A stretch of 30,323 nucleotides of DNA, from the NCBI GenBank assembly GCA_046724665.1, contig JBKOWZ010000033.1:1-30323 (forward strand), read 5' to 3'. Under the pieces are notes generated by a model, which worked only from the letters and a program-made list of their open reading frames with translations, was not told where the DNA came from and searched no databases. Below are positions 7,271 through 15,358 of this stretch, in pieces; the first letter of the stretch is position 1, and each line of letters begins with the position of its first letter. Source of the stretch: Actinocrinis sp046724665 (GTDB lineage Bacteria > Actinomycetota > Actinomycetes > Streptomycetales > Catenulisporaceae). Both the position numbers and the translations under genes were made by a program.

Positions 7271-8668
7271 GTGACCATTCGCCTGTACGACAGTGCTGCA
7301 CGCAGCGTGCGCGACTTTGTCCCCAGTCAGCCGGGCAAGGTCTCGATCTACCTGTGTGGCGCGACCGTGCAGGCAGCGCCGCACATCGGGCACATCCGCT
7401 CCGGGGTCAACTTCGACATCCTGGCCCGGTGGCTCGCCTACCGCGGCTTCGAGGTCACCCTCGTGCGCAACGTCACCGACATCGACGACAAGATCCTGGT
7501 CAAGGCCGCCGAGCAGGGCGTCGAGTACTGGCAGGTGGCGCAGGCGAACGAGCGCGCGTTCACCGCCGCGTACGACGGCCTCGGCTGCCTGCCGCCGACC
7601 GTCGAGCCGCGTGCCACGGGGCACATGCCCGACATGGTCGAGCTGATGCAGGACCTGATCGACGGTGGGCACGCCTACGCGGCCGACGGCGACGTGTACT
7701 TCGACGTGCGCAGCTACCCCGAGTACGGCGCGCTGTCGAACCAGCGGGTCGATGAGATGCTCAGCGCCGACGACGCGGACCCGAAGAACGCCAAGCGCGA
7801 CCCGCGCGACTTCACCCTGTGGAAGGGCGCCAAGCCGGGCGAGCCGTCGTGGAACACGCCGTGGGGCGCGGGCCGCCCGGGCTGGCACCTGGAGTGCTCG
7901 GCGATGGCCCGGCGCTATCTGGGCCGGCGCTTCGACATCCACGGCGGCGGCATCGACCTGGTCTTCCCGCACCACGAGAACGAGATCGCCCAGTCCAAGG
8001 CGCGCGGCGACGAGTTCGCGCAGTACTGGCTGCACAACGCCTGGGTGACGATCGCGGGCGAGAAGATGTCCAAGTCCCTCGGCAACTCGCTGCTCGTCGC
8101 GGACATGATGAGGCGTCACCGGCCGATCGTGCTGCGCTACTACCTCGGCACGCCGCACTACCGCTCGACGATCGAGTACTCGGAGGCCGCGATCGAGGAG
8201 GCCGCGGCCGCCTTCTCGCGGATCGAGCAGTTCATCACCCGAGCCGTGGAACTCGCCGGATCGGTCGAGCCGACGACGATCCCGCCGGAATTCGCCGCCG
8301 CCCTCGACGACGACCTCGGCGTCCCGGGCGCGGTCGCGGTGCTGCACCAGACGGTCCGCTCCGGCAACACGGCGCTCTCGGCGGGTGACAAGGAGAGCGC
8401 GACCGCCCGGCTCGGCGAGGTCAGGGCGATGCTCGGCGTGCTGGGCATGGACCCGCAGGCCGAACCGTGGGCGGGCGCCGCGTCCGGCGGCCAGGCGGAC
8501 GAGCTGCGCGGCGTGGTGGACGGGCTGATCGCGGTGGTGCTCGAGCAGCGGCAGGCGGCGCGCGCGCGCAAGGACTTCGCCGCCGCCGACGCGATCCGCA
8601 GCCGGCTGGCCGAGATCGGCGTCAACATCGAGGACACCCCTGCCGGCCCGCGCTGGTCCCTCTCCTGA
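7271..8668 (+). CDS. cysS: Cysteinyl-tRNA synthetase
   Basis: This class I synthetase charges tRNA-Cys. It shows C29 in YLCGATV (zinc ligand), the HIGH motif at 38-41 (PHIGHIRSG), WHLECSAM, and HHENEIAQS carrying the remaining zinc ligands. The KMSKS motif is at 265-269 (GEKMSKSLGN). At 465 residues it is full length, with the helical DALR-type C-terminal domain. The start is GTG 7271, apparently leaderless. rlmB follows after 56 bases, the usual actinobacterial neighbour. Its other usual neighbour, ispF, is here about 14 kb away on the opposite strand. Confidence 0.96.
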   Translation: MTIRLYDSAARSVRDFVPSQPGKVSIYLCGATVQAAPHIGHIRSGVNFDILARWLAYRGFEVTLVRNVTDIDDKILVKAAEQGVEYWQVAQANERAFTAAYDGLGCLPPTVEPRATGHMPDMVELMQDLIDGGHAYAADGDVYFDVRSYPEYGALSNQRVDEMLSADDADPKNAKRDPRDFTLWKGAKPGEPSWNTPWGAGRPGWHLECSAMARRYLGRRFDIHGGGIDLVFPHHENEIAQSKARGDEFAQYWLHNAWVTIAGEKMSKSLGNSLLVADMMRRHRPIVLRYYLGTPHYRSTIEYSEAAIEEAAAAFSRIEQFITRAVELAGSVEPTTIPPEFAAALDDDLGVPGAVAVLHQTVRSGNTALSAGDKESATARLGEVRAMLGVLGMDPQAEPWAGAASGGQADELRGVVDGLIAVVLEQRQAARARKDFAAADAIRSRLAEIGVNIEDTPAGPRWSLS

Positions 8669-8724
8669 CCCCAAGCCCCGACCATTCAACGCAACGAACC
8701 GATCGAACTGACGGAGTCACCACC

Positions 8725-9741
8725 ATGGCAGGCGGCAAGGGCGGCGGCCAGGGCGGGCGCGGCAACAAGCCGGGCTCGTCGCGCAAGGGCGCGCAGATCG
8801 GCTCGGGCGGCAAACGGCGCAAGGCCCTGGAAGGCAAGGGCCCGACGCCGCGTGCCGAGGACCGGCCCCATCACCCGGCCGCGCGCCGCGCCGCCGCGGC
8901 GACCAAGCGCGCACAGGCCGCCAAGGGCCGTGGCGGCGCGGCCAACGCGCGTACCGCGCCTAAGGTGCCGTACAAGGCGAACCGGCAGATCTCCGAGCTG
9001 ATCGCCGGCCGCAACTCGGTGGTCGAGGCGCTGCGTGCCGGCGTACCCGGCACGACGCTCTACGTCGCGCAGAACCTGGACGTCGACGACCGCGTCCGCG
9101 AGGCGGTGGCGCTCGCCAACGACCGCGGCATCCCGCTCATGGAGGTCACCCGCCAGGAGGTTGACCGGCTCACCGACGGCGCGATCCATCAGGGCGTCGC
9201 GCTCCAGATCCCGCCGTACGAGTACGCGCACCCGGACGACCTGCTCACCCGCGCCGTGGACGCGGCCGAGACGCCGCTCATCGTGGCGCTCGACGGCGTA
9301 ACCGACCCGCGCAACCTCGGCGCGGTGATCCGCTCGGCCGCAGCGTTCGGGGCCCACGGCGTGCTGGTCCCGGAGCGCCGCTCGGCCGGAATGACCGCAG
9401 GTGCATGGAAGACCTCCGCCGGAGCGGCCGCGCGCCTCCCCGTCGCCCAGGCGCCCAACCTGACCCGCACGCTCGAGTCGTACCGCAAACAGGGCCTGCT
9501 CGTCGCCGGCCTCAGCGCACGCGGCACGGTGGACCTGTCAGACCTCGAAGCCGGCGCGGACCCCCTCGTGCTGGTCGTCGGCTCCGAAGACAAGGGCCTG
9601 GGTCGCCTGGTGGAGCAGACCTGCGACGTCACGGTCCGCATCCCGATCGCCACCGCGACCGAATCGCTCAACGCGGGCGTGGCCACGAGCATCGCGTTGT
9701 ACGAAATCGCCCACCGCCGCTCCCGCGCCTCACGCCTCTGA
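8725..9741 (+). CDS. rlmB: 23S rRNA (guanosine-2'-O-)-methyltransferase, RlmB/TrmH family
   Basis: A SpoU-family (SPOUT) 2'-O-ribose methyltransferase, expected to act on 23S rRNA. The first ~85 residues are a very basic Gly/Arg/Lys/Ala-rich extension typical of actinobacterial members. The substrate-binding domain begins around ISELIAGRNSVVEAL. Motif 1 is DGVTDPRNLGAVIRSAAAFG, motif 2 GSEDKGLGRL, and motif 3 IPIATATESLNAGVA. At 338 residues the length is usual. ATG 8725 has GGAG 8 bases upstream. It follows cysS in a likely operon. Assignment to RlmB rather than another TrmH paralogue rests on the cysS linkage and the N-terminal extension. Confidence 0.9.
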   Translation: MAGGKGGGQGGRGNKPGSSRKGAQIGSGGKRRKALEGKGPTPRAEDRPHHPAARRAAAATKRAQAAKGRGGAANARTAPKVPYKANRQISELIAGRNSVVEALRAGVPGTTLYVAQNLDVDDRVREAVALANDRGIPLMEVTRQEVDRLTDGAIHQGVALQIPPYEYAHPDDLLTRAVDAAETPLIVALDGVTDPRNLGAVIRSAAAFGAHGVLVPERRSAGMTAGAWKTSAGAAARLPVAQAPNLTRTLESYRKQGLLVAGLSARGTVDLSDLEAGADPLVLVVGSEDKGLGRLVEQTCDVTVRIPIATATESLNAGVATSIALYEIAHRRSRASRL

Positions 9742-9744
9742 CAC

Positions 9745-9900
9745 CCAGCGCTCCCCGGCCCCCCTCCACCACCCCACCACCCTTCCCCGCCCCACCTCCT
9801 CACACAGCACGCCCCACCCCTCGTCCCTGCCCCCCTTCCCCTTCCGCACCGCCACCCCCACCCCCACCCCCATCATCCCTTCCCCCACCCTCCATCTATC
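9745..9900 (+). other. C-rich tract with G-quadruplex potential on the minus strand
   Basis: About 150 bases after rlmB are almost purine-free on the plus strand. CCCCC runs at 9855-9859, 9861-9865, 9867-9871 and 9882-9886 form a strong G-quadruplex motif on the minus strand and an i-motif on the plus strand. No gene is seen here. Confidence 0.5.
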
Positions 9901-9966
9901 CGGAGCCTCCTCCGCATGGCGTAGGCTTATGCGCATCTCCAACTCTCTCCACTCCAGGAGTTCAGA

Positions 9967-10833
9967 GTGCGCATTGGATTCACCGTCAACCGTTTCGACT
10001 GGCCGGGCGGCCCCGCGGCCATCCGTCCGAACCTGCTCAAGCTGGCGCGCGCCGCCGAAGACGGCGGGCTGTACAGCCTCTGGGTGATGGACCACTTCTG
10101 GCAGATCTCGGTCAACGGCCCGGCCAAGGACCCGATGCTCGAGGGCTACACGACGCTCGGCTTCCTCGCCGCGGCGACCGAGCGCGTCACCCTCGGCACG
10201 ATGGTCACCGGCGTCACGTACCGCAATCCGGCGATTCTGGCGAAGATCGGCACGACGCTCGACGTGCTCTCCGGCGGCCGCGCGTACTACGGCATCGGCG
10301 CGGCCTGGTTCGAGGAGGAGCACGCGGGCTACGGCGTGCCGTTCCCGCCGGTCAAGGAGCGGTTCGAGCACCTCGAAGAGGCGATTCGGATCGCCGACGG
10401 CATGTGGTCGGACTCTGATGCGGGCTTCGAGGGCAAGCACTACAGCCCGGGTCGGCTGCTCAACGTGCCGTCAGCCATCTCCTCCCCGCGCCCCAAGCTG
10501 CTGATCGGCGGCGGCGGGGAGCAGAAGACGCTGCGCCTCGTCGCGCGGTACGCCGACGCGTGCAACCTGTTCGACGGCGGCGACGAGTTCGTGAAGCACA
10601 AGCTCGACGTCCTGCGCGGCCACTGCGAGACCGAGAGCCGCGACTACGACGCGATCGAGAAGACGATCATGCAGCGGCTCACCGAGGAGAGCACGGCCAA
10701 GAGCGTGACCACGCGTGCCGAGCAACTGCGTGAGCTGGGCCTGACTCACATGATCCTGGCCGCCCCGGTAGCCGCCGACGATCATTACCTCGCCCTGGCC
10801 AGCGACATCGCCGCCCTAACCACCGACCTCTAA
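9967..10833 (+). CDS. LLM-class F420-dependent oxidoreductase
   Basis: A 288-residue luciferase-like (TIM-barrel) flavin/F420 oxidoreductase. It begins MRIGFTVNRFDWPGG, and shows LYSLWVMDHFWQI, the family segment LGTMVTGVTYRNPAILAK, the Gly-rich LSGGRAYYGIGAAWFEEEH, and PKLLIGGGGEQKTLRLVARYADACNL. The pattern fits the Rv1855c-type subfamily of probable F420-dependent enzymes; the substrate is unknown. GTG 9967 has AGGAG 8 bases upstream. It stands alone, with a C-rich tract before it and a terminator hairpin after it, convergent with the ABC ATPase gene. Its stop codon lies inside a triplicated 14-base repeat. Confidence 0.88.
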   Translation: MRIGFTVNRFDWPGGPAAIRPNLLKLARAAEDGGLYSLWVMDHFWQISVNGPAKDPMLEGYTTLGFLAAATERVTLGTMVTGVTYRNPAILAKIGTTLDVLSGGRAYYGIGAAWFEEEHAGYGVPFPPVKERFEHLEEAIRIADGMWSDSDAGFEGKHYSPGRLLNVPSAISSPRPKLLIGGGGEQKTLRLVARYADACNLFDGGDEFVKHKLDVLRGHCETESRDYDAIEKTIMQRLTEESTAKSVTTRAEQLRELGLTHMILAAPVAADDHYLALASDIAALTTDL

Positions 10834-10858
10834 CCGCCGACCTCTAATCGCTGATCTC
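10817..10858 (+). repeat. 14-base tandem repeat, three copies, spanning a stop codon
   Basis: TAACCACCGACCTC, TAACCGCCGACCTC and TAATCGCTGATCTC follow each other without gaps. The second copy begins with the stop codon of the oxidoreductase gene; the copies diverge by 1 to 4 bases. Confidence 0.7.
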
Positions 10859-10884
10859 TTACCTCACCCACTCACCACAACACC

Positions 10885-10920
10885 GCGGTCCCGCCCTCCA
10901 CCTCCGGAGGACGGGACCGC
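10885..10920. terminator. Bidirectional terminator hairpin
   Basis: GCGGTCCCGCCCTCC pairs with GGAGGACGGGACCGC (15 bases, one mismatch) around a 6-base loop. It sits between the convergent oxidoreductase and ABC ATPase genes, with no long T run. Confidence 0.75.
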
Positions 10921-10948
10921 CACTGTCTAATCAGACTAATCAGACCTT

Positions 10949-12040
<1,092 letters not shown>

Positions 12041-12174
12041 CGATAAAGTCCTACTTCCCTTTCAACCGGCAGGAACGTGCCGGACGATCCGAGTTGGAAG
12101 GCGGTCGTTGCGACCTTCGCTGACCGTATCCTCCGACAAGCATCTTGTCACTATCGGCCGCACTGCGTGGCCGA

Positions 12175-12286
12175 TAACGCACTGTACTGGCGTCGCCACT
12201 CAACGCGGATAACGCACAGTCAACCCGGTAACGCACAGCCCGTAACACGAACAGCGCCGTAACGCGCACCTGTCGCAGTAACGCAC
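12175..12286 (-). repeat. Dispersed GTGCGTTA (TAACGCAC) motif array upstream of msiK
   Basis: TAACGCAC occurs exactly at 12175-12182, 12210-12217, 12229-12236 and 12279-12286, with variants at 12243 (TAACACGA) and 12260 (TAACGCGCAC). Start-to-start spacing is 35, 19, 14, 17 and 19 bases. It lies 135-250 bases upstream of the msiK start and could be a regulator-binding array. Confidence 0.5.
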
Positions 12287-12289
12287 GCT

Positions 12290-12325
12290 GCCGTAGCCGT
12301 GGCCGTAGCTGTATCCATAGCCGTA
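12290..12325 (+). repeat. GCCGTA hexamer tandem repeat, six units
   Basis: Six uninterrupted 6-base units, three exactly GCCGTA and the others GCCGTG, GCTGTA and TCCATA, directly next to the TAACGCAC array. No coding sequence is supported here. Confidence 0.55.
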
Positions 12326-12469
12326 GCCTTCCAGACCCCTCCCACACCTGGCGCGTTGCCCCCGCGCAACCTGTGGCTCACCGGAACTCGGTGGGGCGTA
12401 CCCCGGCTGCCCGGTACGATGGAGTCCGGTTTGAACCCGGCCCCCGGCCGGCGTCCGAACCCGACGCCC

Positions 12470-12542
12470 GCTGGTGTGGCGCAATTGGCAGCGCACCTGT
12501 CTTGTAAACAGGTGGTTAGGGGTTCGAGTCCCCTCACCAGCT
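12470..12542 (+). tRNA. tRNA-Thr (anticodon UGU)
   Basis: A 73-base cloverleaf. The acceptor stem GCTGGTG pairs with CACCAGC and T is the discriminator base. The D stem is GCGC/GCGC, the anticodon stem CCTGT/ACAGG with loop CTTGTAA (anticodon TGT), and the T arm AGGGG-TTCGAGT-CCCCT. CCA is not encoded. From its anticodon loop to its 3' end the sequence is repeated twice downstream, so it is the integration target of the accessory elements here and was restored intact on insertion. Confidence 0.95.
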
Positions 12543-12543
12543 C
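12501..12543 (+). repeat. att site copy 1, inside tRNA-Thr
   Basis: The 43 bases from CTTGTAA in the anticodon loop to the end of the tRNA recur at 13847-13889 with one mismatch (35 bases exact). The first 40 recur at 19973-20012 with three mismatches. This is the expected left attachment site of tRNA-targeting elements. Confidence 0.85.
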
Positions 12544-12581
12544 CCTTCCCCGCCGCAGGTCACAGCGGTAGCAAACGTCAA

Positions 12582-12615
12582 GGAACCCCAGGCCTTGATA
12601 CCGACCCAGGGTTCC
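12582..12615. terminator. Possible terminator between tRNA-Thr and the integrase stub
   Basis: GGAACCC (12582-12588) and GGGTTCC (12609-12615) are perfect inverted arms around a 20-base loop that can pair partly within itself. It lies between the tRNA end and the convergent integrase stub. Confidence 0.4.
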
Positions 12616-12634
12616 CGTGCCCGTAGCGTGCCCG
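12616..12634 (+). repeat. Arm-type repeat, left copy
   Basis: CGTGCCCGTAGCGTGCCCG contains two copies of CGTGCCCG and recurs at 13726-13744 with one mismatch. The two copies flank the remnant element inside its att sites, as expected for integrase arm-binding sites. Confidence 0.5.
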
Positions 12635-12635
12635 A

Positions 12636-12758
12636 TCAGTCGTCTTGGCCGTCTTCCCTCTCAGCCGTCAGTTCAGCGATCAGGCCATCAAGCGCTTCAG
12701 CGATCTTCTGATCACGACCAGGCGCACTGTGCTGGTAGAACATCGCGGCGCGAACAGT
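12636..12758 (-). pseudogene. Tyrosine recombinase (integrase) C-terminal fragment
   Basis: The minus strand encodes about 40 residues ending in TGA at 12638-12636. They contain VRAAMFYQHSAPGRD and KIAEALDGLIAEL, the typical C-terminus of actinobacterial integrases, including the catalytic tyrosine (TAC at 12737-12735). Upstream of that the frame stays open but no longer resembles an integrase, so the catalytic core is gone. The stop lies about 95 bases from the tRNA end, the usual place for int beside its att site. Confidence 0.65.
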
Positions 12759-12759
12759 C

Positions 12760-13357
12760 AAGGCACCCTCCCTGCGGTCGGGTGCAGCCCGACGCCGCCC
12801 GAGCCGTCGCCTCCAGTCTCCGCCCCGGCTCCGTCTCGGCCCACGCCAGGCACACGCCCGCGGAGACGTAAGCCGAGGCCAGACGAGACGACCAAAGCCC
12901 AGCCGAGCGGGCCATCCAAGAGCCCACCACAGCGCAGCTACGTGAAGCCGGGCACGGCAGCCTGGACCGGATCAGACCTCATGCACCAGGTATGCGCGGT
13001 TCGCTCGGCGCACTCGCCCGCGCCAGCGTTCCGCGCGCGGCGGCACGCCAGCGACCGCGCGACAGGACTGAGACAGAACCGGACAGGGCCGGACGGCACA
13101 CACAACGGCCAGCGAGCAGGAGAAGCCCTCAGCAGCTCTGACCCTCGACCACACGGCAACAGCCCACACCGCAGACCACGCGGCCAGCGGGAACAGGCCA
13201 GCCAGGGGGAACAACTGGCGTCACGCGCAACGGCCGAGGCTGTGCGAGCGGACACGGCGCGTGACGCATAGCAAAGGCTGCTGCTGTGGGAGAAAGAAGA
13301 TGCCTCCGGCGGGCCCTCCTCGGAGATGGGGGAAGATCCAGAAGTGCGGGACGGTGC
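12760..13357. other. Gene-poor DNA inside the remnant element
   Basis: Open frames exist on both strands (for example 12645-13271 plus), but their products are Pro/Ser/Arg low-complexity without recognisable domains or ribosome-binding sites. I see no supportable gene. Confidence 0.5.
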
Positions 13358-13378
13358 GGGGAGGAGGGGAGGGGTGGG
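13358..13378 (+). other. G-quadruplex motif
   Basis: G4 (13358-13361), G4 (13366-13369), G4 (13371-13374) and G3 (13376-13378) are separated by loops of 4, 1 and 1 bases, two bases before a long inverted repeat. Confidence 0.6.
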
Positions 13379-13380
13379 CC

Positions 13381-13447
13381 GGTTCTGGTCACCTCCTCGC
13401 CGGTCATCGCTAGCGACTTCCAGGCCGACGAGGAGATGACCAGAACC
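13381..13447. repeat. 22-base inverted repeat with 23-base spacer
   Basis: The arm at 13381-13402 (GGTTCTGGTCACCTCCTCGC plus CG) pairs with the arm at 13426-13447 with two mismatches. The structure could be a replication, transfer or terminator hairpin of the element; there is no flanking T run. Confidence 0.65.
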
Positions 13448-13705
13448 TCAGCCCCAGCCACCGACAAGAGATGAGTTGCTATCCACCCAGGAACATGGAA
13501 CCTTGCCAGATGCACGGGGCATAGTGAAGCTTTTTTTTTGAATCGACAGGAGCGCGACCAAAGGCGCGGCGCCAGCAATAAGGGCGTTCAACAGCATCCA
13601 CACATTAAGATTGTGAGCTGCAAGACCGGCCGTGATCGCCGACAGGAACGCGAGCACGCCACCAGCAATCGGCGTACGGCGCTCGGGAGGCAGACCACGG
13701 GTCAC
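13448..13705 (-). CDS. Small hydrophobic protein, uncertain
   Basis: 85 codons from GTG 13705. Residues 1-12 are polar and basic (TRGLPPERRTP), and 13-55 are hydrophobic with two possible membrane helices (GGVLAFLSAITAGLAAHNL and WMLLNALIAGAAPLVALL). The frame then crosses a run of nine A (T9 on the plus strand, 13531-13539), after which the residues look non-native, so the true C-terminus may have been lost by slippage. No clear ribosome-binding site. Small membrane proteins are common near the ends of actinomycete integrative elements, but I recognise no family. Confidence 0.35.
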   Translation of the reverse strand: MTRGLPPERRTPIAGGVLAFLSAITAGLAAHNLNVWMLLNALIAGAAPLVALLSIQKKSFTMPRASGKVPCSWVDSNSSLVGGWG

Positions 13706-13725
13706 AGTCGAAGCTTACGCGATGT

Positions 13726-13744
13726 CGTGCCCGTTGCGTGCCCG
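13726..13744 (+). repeat. Arm-type repeat, right copy
   Basis: CGTGCCCGTTGCGTGCCCG matches the copy at 12616-12634 except for one base and lies about 100 bases inside att copy 2. Confidence 0.5.
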
Positions 13745-13846
13745 TACGGAGAAGTAGTCGGGGTAAATCGCGGGTACTCACGGACAATCGGCCGCTATTC
13801 CGCAGGTCAGTCGTTCACGCTCAAGCACCAGGTCAACATCAGGCTT

Positions 13847-13889
13847 CTTGTAATCAGGTGGTTAGGGGTTCGAGTCCCCTCACCAGCTC
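13847..13889 (+). repeat. att site copy 2 (tRNA-Thr 3' fragment)
   Basis: 42 of 43 bases match tRNA-Thr from the anticodon loop to the 3' end; 13855-13889 is identical. There is no 5' half, so it is not a tRNA gene. It marks the junction between the small remnant and the larger element. Confidence 0.9.
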
Positions 13890-14349
13890 ACTCACGCCCC
13901 AGCTCAACCCCACAGACGCGCAACCCAGGGCTGGTCCCGGAAGATCAACCCGGAACCCGCCTTGTCTCACTGTGTCTCACTGACGATCAGGGTTTGGCGC
14001 CGTCCGCGACAAAGGCGCGACAACGTTTCTCAGGCGTCGGGCTCCTGGTCGGCGTCGCGCTCGGGCTCGGCCGAGCCGGTGCCCAGGTTTGCCGCATCCG
14101 CCACGGAACTGGCACGCGTGGCCGTTGGTCGAGGCGATAGCGGCTGCCGCCAGCCTATGACCGAGCCGGTGGACTGCTCGCTCCGTTCGGCCCTGGCTGA
14201 GCACCACCACGTGGATCGGTCGCGGCCTTGCTCTGTTCGGGGTATCTGCGGCTGGGCGGTGGGAGTGTCGGATCGTACAGCGGTCCCGCGCTGCGAGACT
14301 TGAGAGTGTCGTCGGCTGGAGGTCAGTCGCCGCCGTTCACAGTTCACCG
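13890..14349. other. Gene-poor stretch with a 10-base tandem repeat
   Basis: TGTCTCACTG is present twice in tandem (13963-13982). Small open frames on both strands have no recognisable domain. It lies directly inside att copy 2, where an integrase or arm sites would be expected, but none is recognised. Confidence 0.4.
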
Positions 14350-15120
14350 ATGGGAAACGCAGTGCCGATCTGGGGACTGGTAACCGCTGTGGCGGCCGCC
14401 GTCGTGGCGGCGGGCCTGATGGCGGTCGTCGTCCGGTTTGTGCCTACTGAGCGGCGCGAGCCGCTGAATGACGTCGTGGGCTACGTCTACGCGGTGGTGG
14501 GAGTCATCTACGCCGTGGTCCTGGCTCTGGTCGTAGTAAGCGTCCTGGATGATCTGTATGACTCCAGACTCAACACCTACACCGAGTCGGACGCGCTGAT
14601 CGACCTGTACTGGTACGGAAAGTCGCTGCCGCAGCCGGCCGCTACACAAATCGACAACCTGACCAGGACCTACACCGAGACGGTGGTCAATCAGGAGTGG
14701 CCTTTGCTCCGCAGCGGGCAGGTCAGCGCCACCGCCTGGGACCAGGAAGTCAAGCTGCGCGACGCCATTGAAGCGCAGCAGCCGCAAACGGCGGCCGCCC
14801 AATCCCGCTACCAGGACGCCCTCAGATCGGTCAGCACCGTGGGGAACGCGCGCCGACGACGCGTCAACGAGTCCACAGAGGGCCTTCCCGCCCTGCTGTG
14901 GGCCGCGCTGATCGCCGGCGGCGTGGTCACCGTCGGCTTCTCGTTCCTGTTCGGCATGCGCAGCCGCTTGGCACACTGCACCGTGGTCTTCTCACTGACC
15001 CTCGTCGTGAGCAGCATGCTGCTGGTGATCTTCGAGCTCAACCACCCTTTCACCGGAGCCATCAACGTCCGGCCCGACGCCTTCAAACTCGCGCTAGACC
15101 AGATGAACATAATCAAATGA
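14350..15120 (+). CDS. DUF4239 (bestrophin-like) membrane protein
   Basis: 256 residues with two N-terminal membrane helices (about 7-30 and 43-68), a polar helical middle (about 70-175, with YTESDALIDLYWYGKSLP and TYTETVVNQEWPLL), and two C-terminal helices (about 180-203 and 210-233) followed by FELNHPFTGAINVRPDAF. The order and the ending match the DUF4239 family, known in many actinobacteria and distantly related to bestrophin channels; the function is not established. ATG 14350 has no clear ribosome-binding site; GTG 14362 has GGGAAA in front and is an alternative. It lies alone at the left of the accessory segment. Confidence 0.75.
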   Translation: MGNAVPIWGLVTAVAAAVVAAGLMAVVVRFVPTERREPLNDVVGYVYAVVGVIYAVVLALVVVSVLDDLYDSRLNTYTESDALIDLYWYGKSLPQPAATQIDNLTRTYTETVVNQEWPLLRSGQVSATAWDQEVKLRDAIEAQQPQTAAAQSRYQDALRSVSTVGNARRRRVNESTEGLPALLWAALIAGGVVTVGFSFLFGMRSRLAHCTVVFSLTLVVSSMLLVIFELNHPFTGAINVRPDAFKLALDQMNIIK

Positions 15121-15358
15121 CAGACGCTTTCCTTGCCGACAATGCCGTCCGTGCAGGACGCAAAGCCCTCAGATCATCACGACCCGCACTCTAGGTTAAC
15201 CTTTCAGGCCGTATAAGCAGACGAAATAAGCTAGAAGTTCGCAAAAGCCGAAAGCGCACAACGGCATGAACCTGTCAGGTGCCGAAGTCGGGTGACCCGC
15301 GGTGATCAACTTCTGAAACACCGTTCATGGATGATGACCTGTCACTACACTTCGGCAG
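15121..15358. other. Intergenic, partly AT-rich
   Basis: No gene is seen. About 15190-15270 is clearly richer in A and T than its surroundings and includes the palindrome AGGTTAACCT (15193-15202). TACACT near 15346 could be a -10 box for the next gene. Confidence 0.35.

Larger units (their letters stand above)
12501..13889. mobile_element. Remnant integrative element in tRNA-Thr (about 1.4 kb)
   Basis: It is bounded by att copy 1 and att copy 2. It contains an integrase C-terminal stub next to attL, similar 19-base arm-type repeats near both ends, a G-quadruplex motif next to a 22-base inverted repeat, and a small membrane ORF near attR. About 600 bases (12760-13357) hold no gene I can support. 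It reads as a deleted actinomycete integrative element. Confidence 0.65.

Noticed and set aside
6653..8689. 678-codon open frame on the minus strand
   Set aside because: It is antisense to cysS and part of mutY, has Arg/Val/Asp-biased residues without any domain, and is the usual high-GC shadow frame.
12200..12496. Gly-Tyr-rich minus-strand frame
   Set aside because: The Gly-Tyr pattern comes only from the GCCGTA hexamer repeat; the frame also runs into the tRNA gene.
12645..13271. 208-codon plus frame in the remnant element
   Set aside because: Pro/Ser/Arg low complexity, no ribosome-binding site, antisense to the integrase stub at its start.
13855..13889. Second tRNA gene
   Set aside because: Only the 3' half of tRNA-Thr is present; the acceptor 5' strand and D arm are missing. 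It is an att copy.
15193..15202. Palindrome AGGTTAACCT as an operator
   Set aside because: Ten bases only, no second copy, and far from both neighbouring starts.
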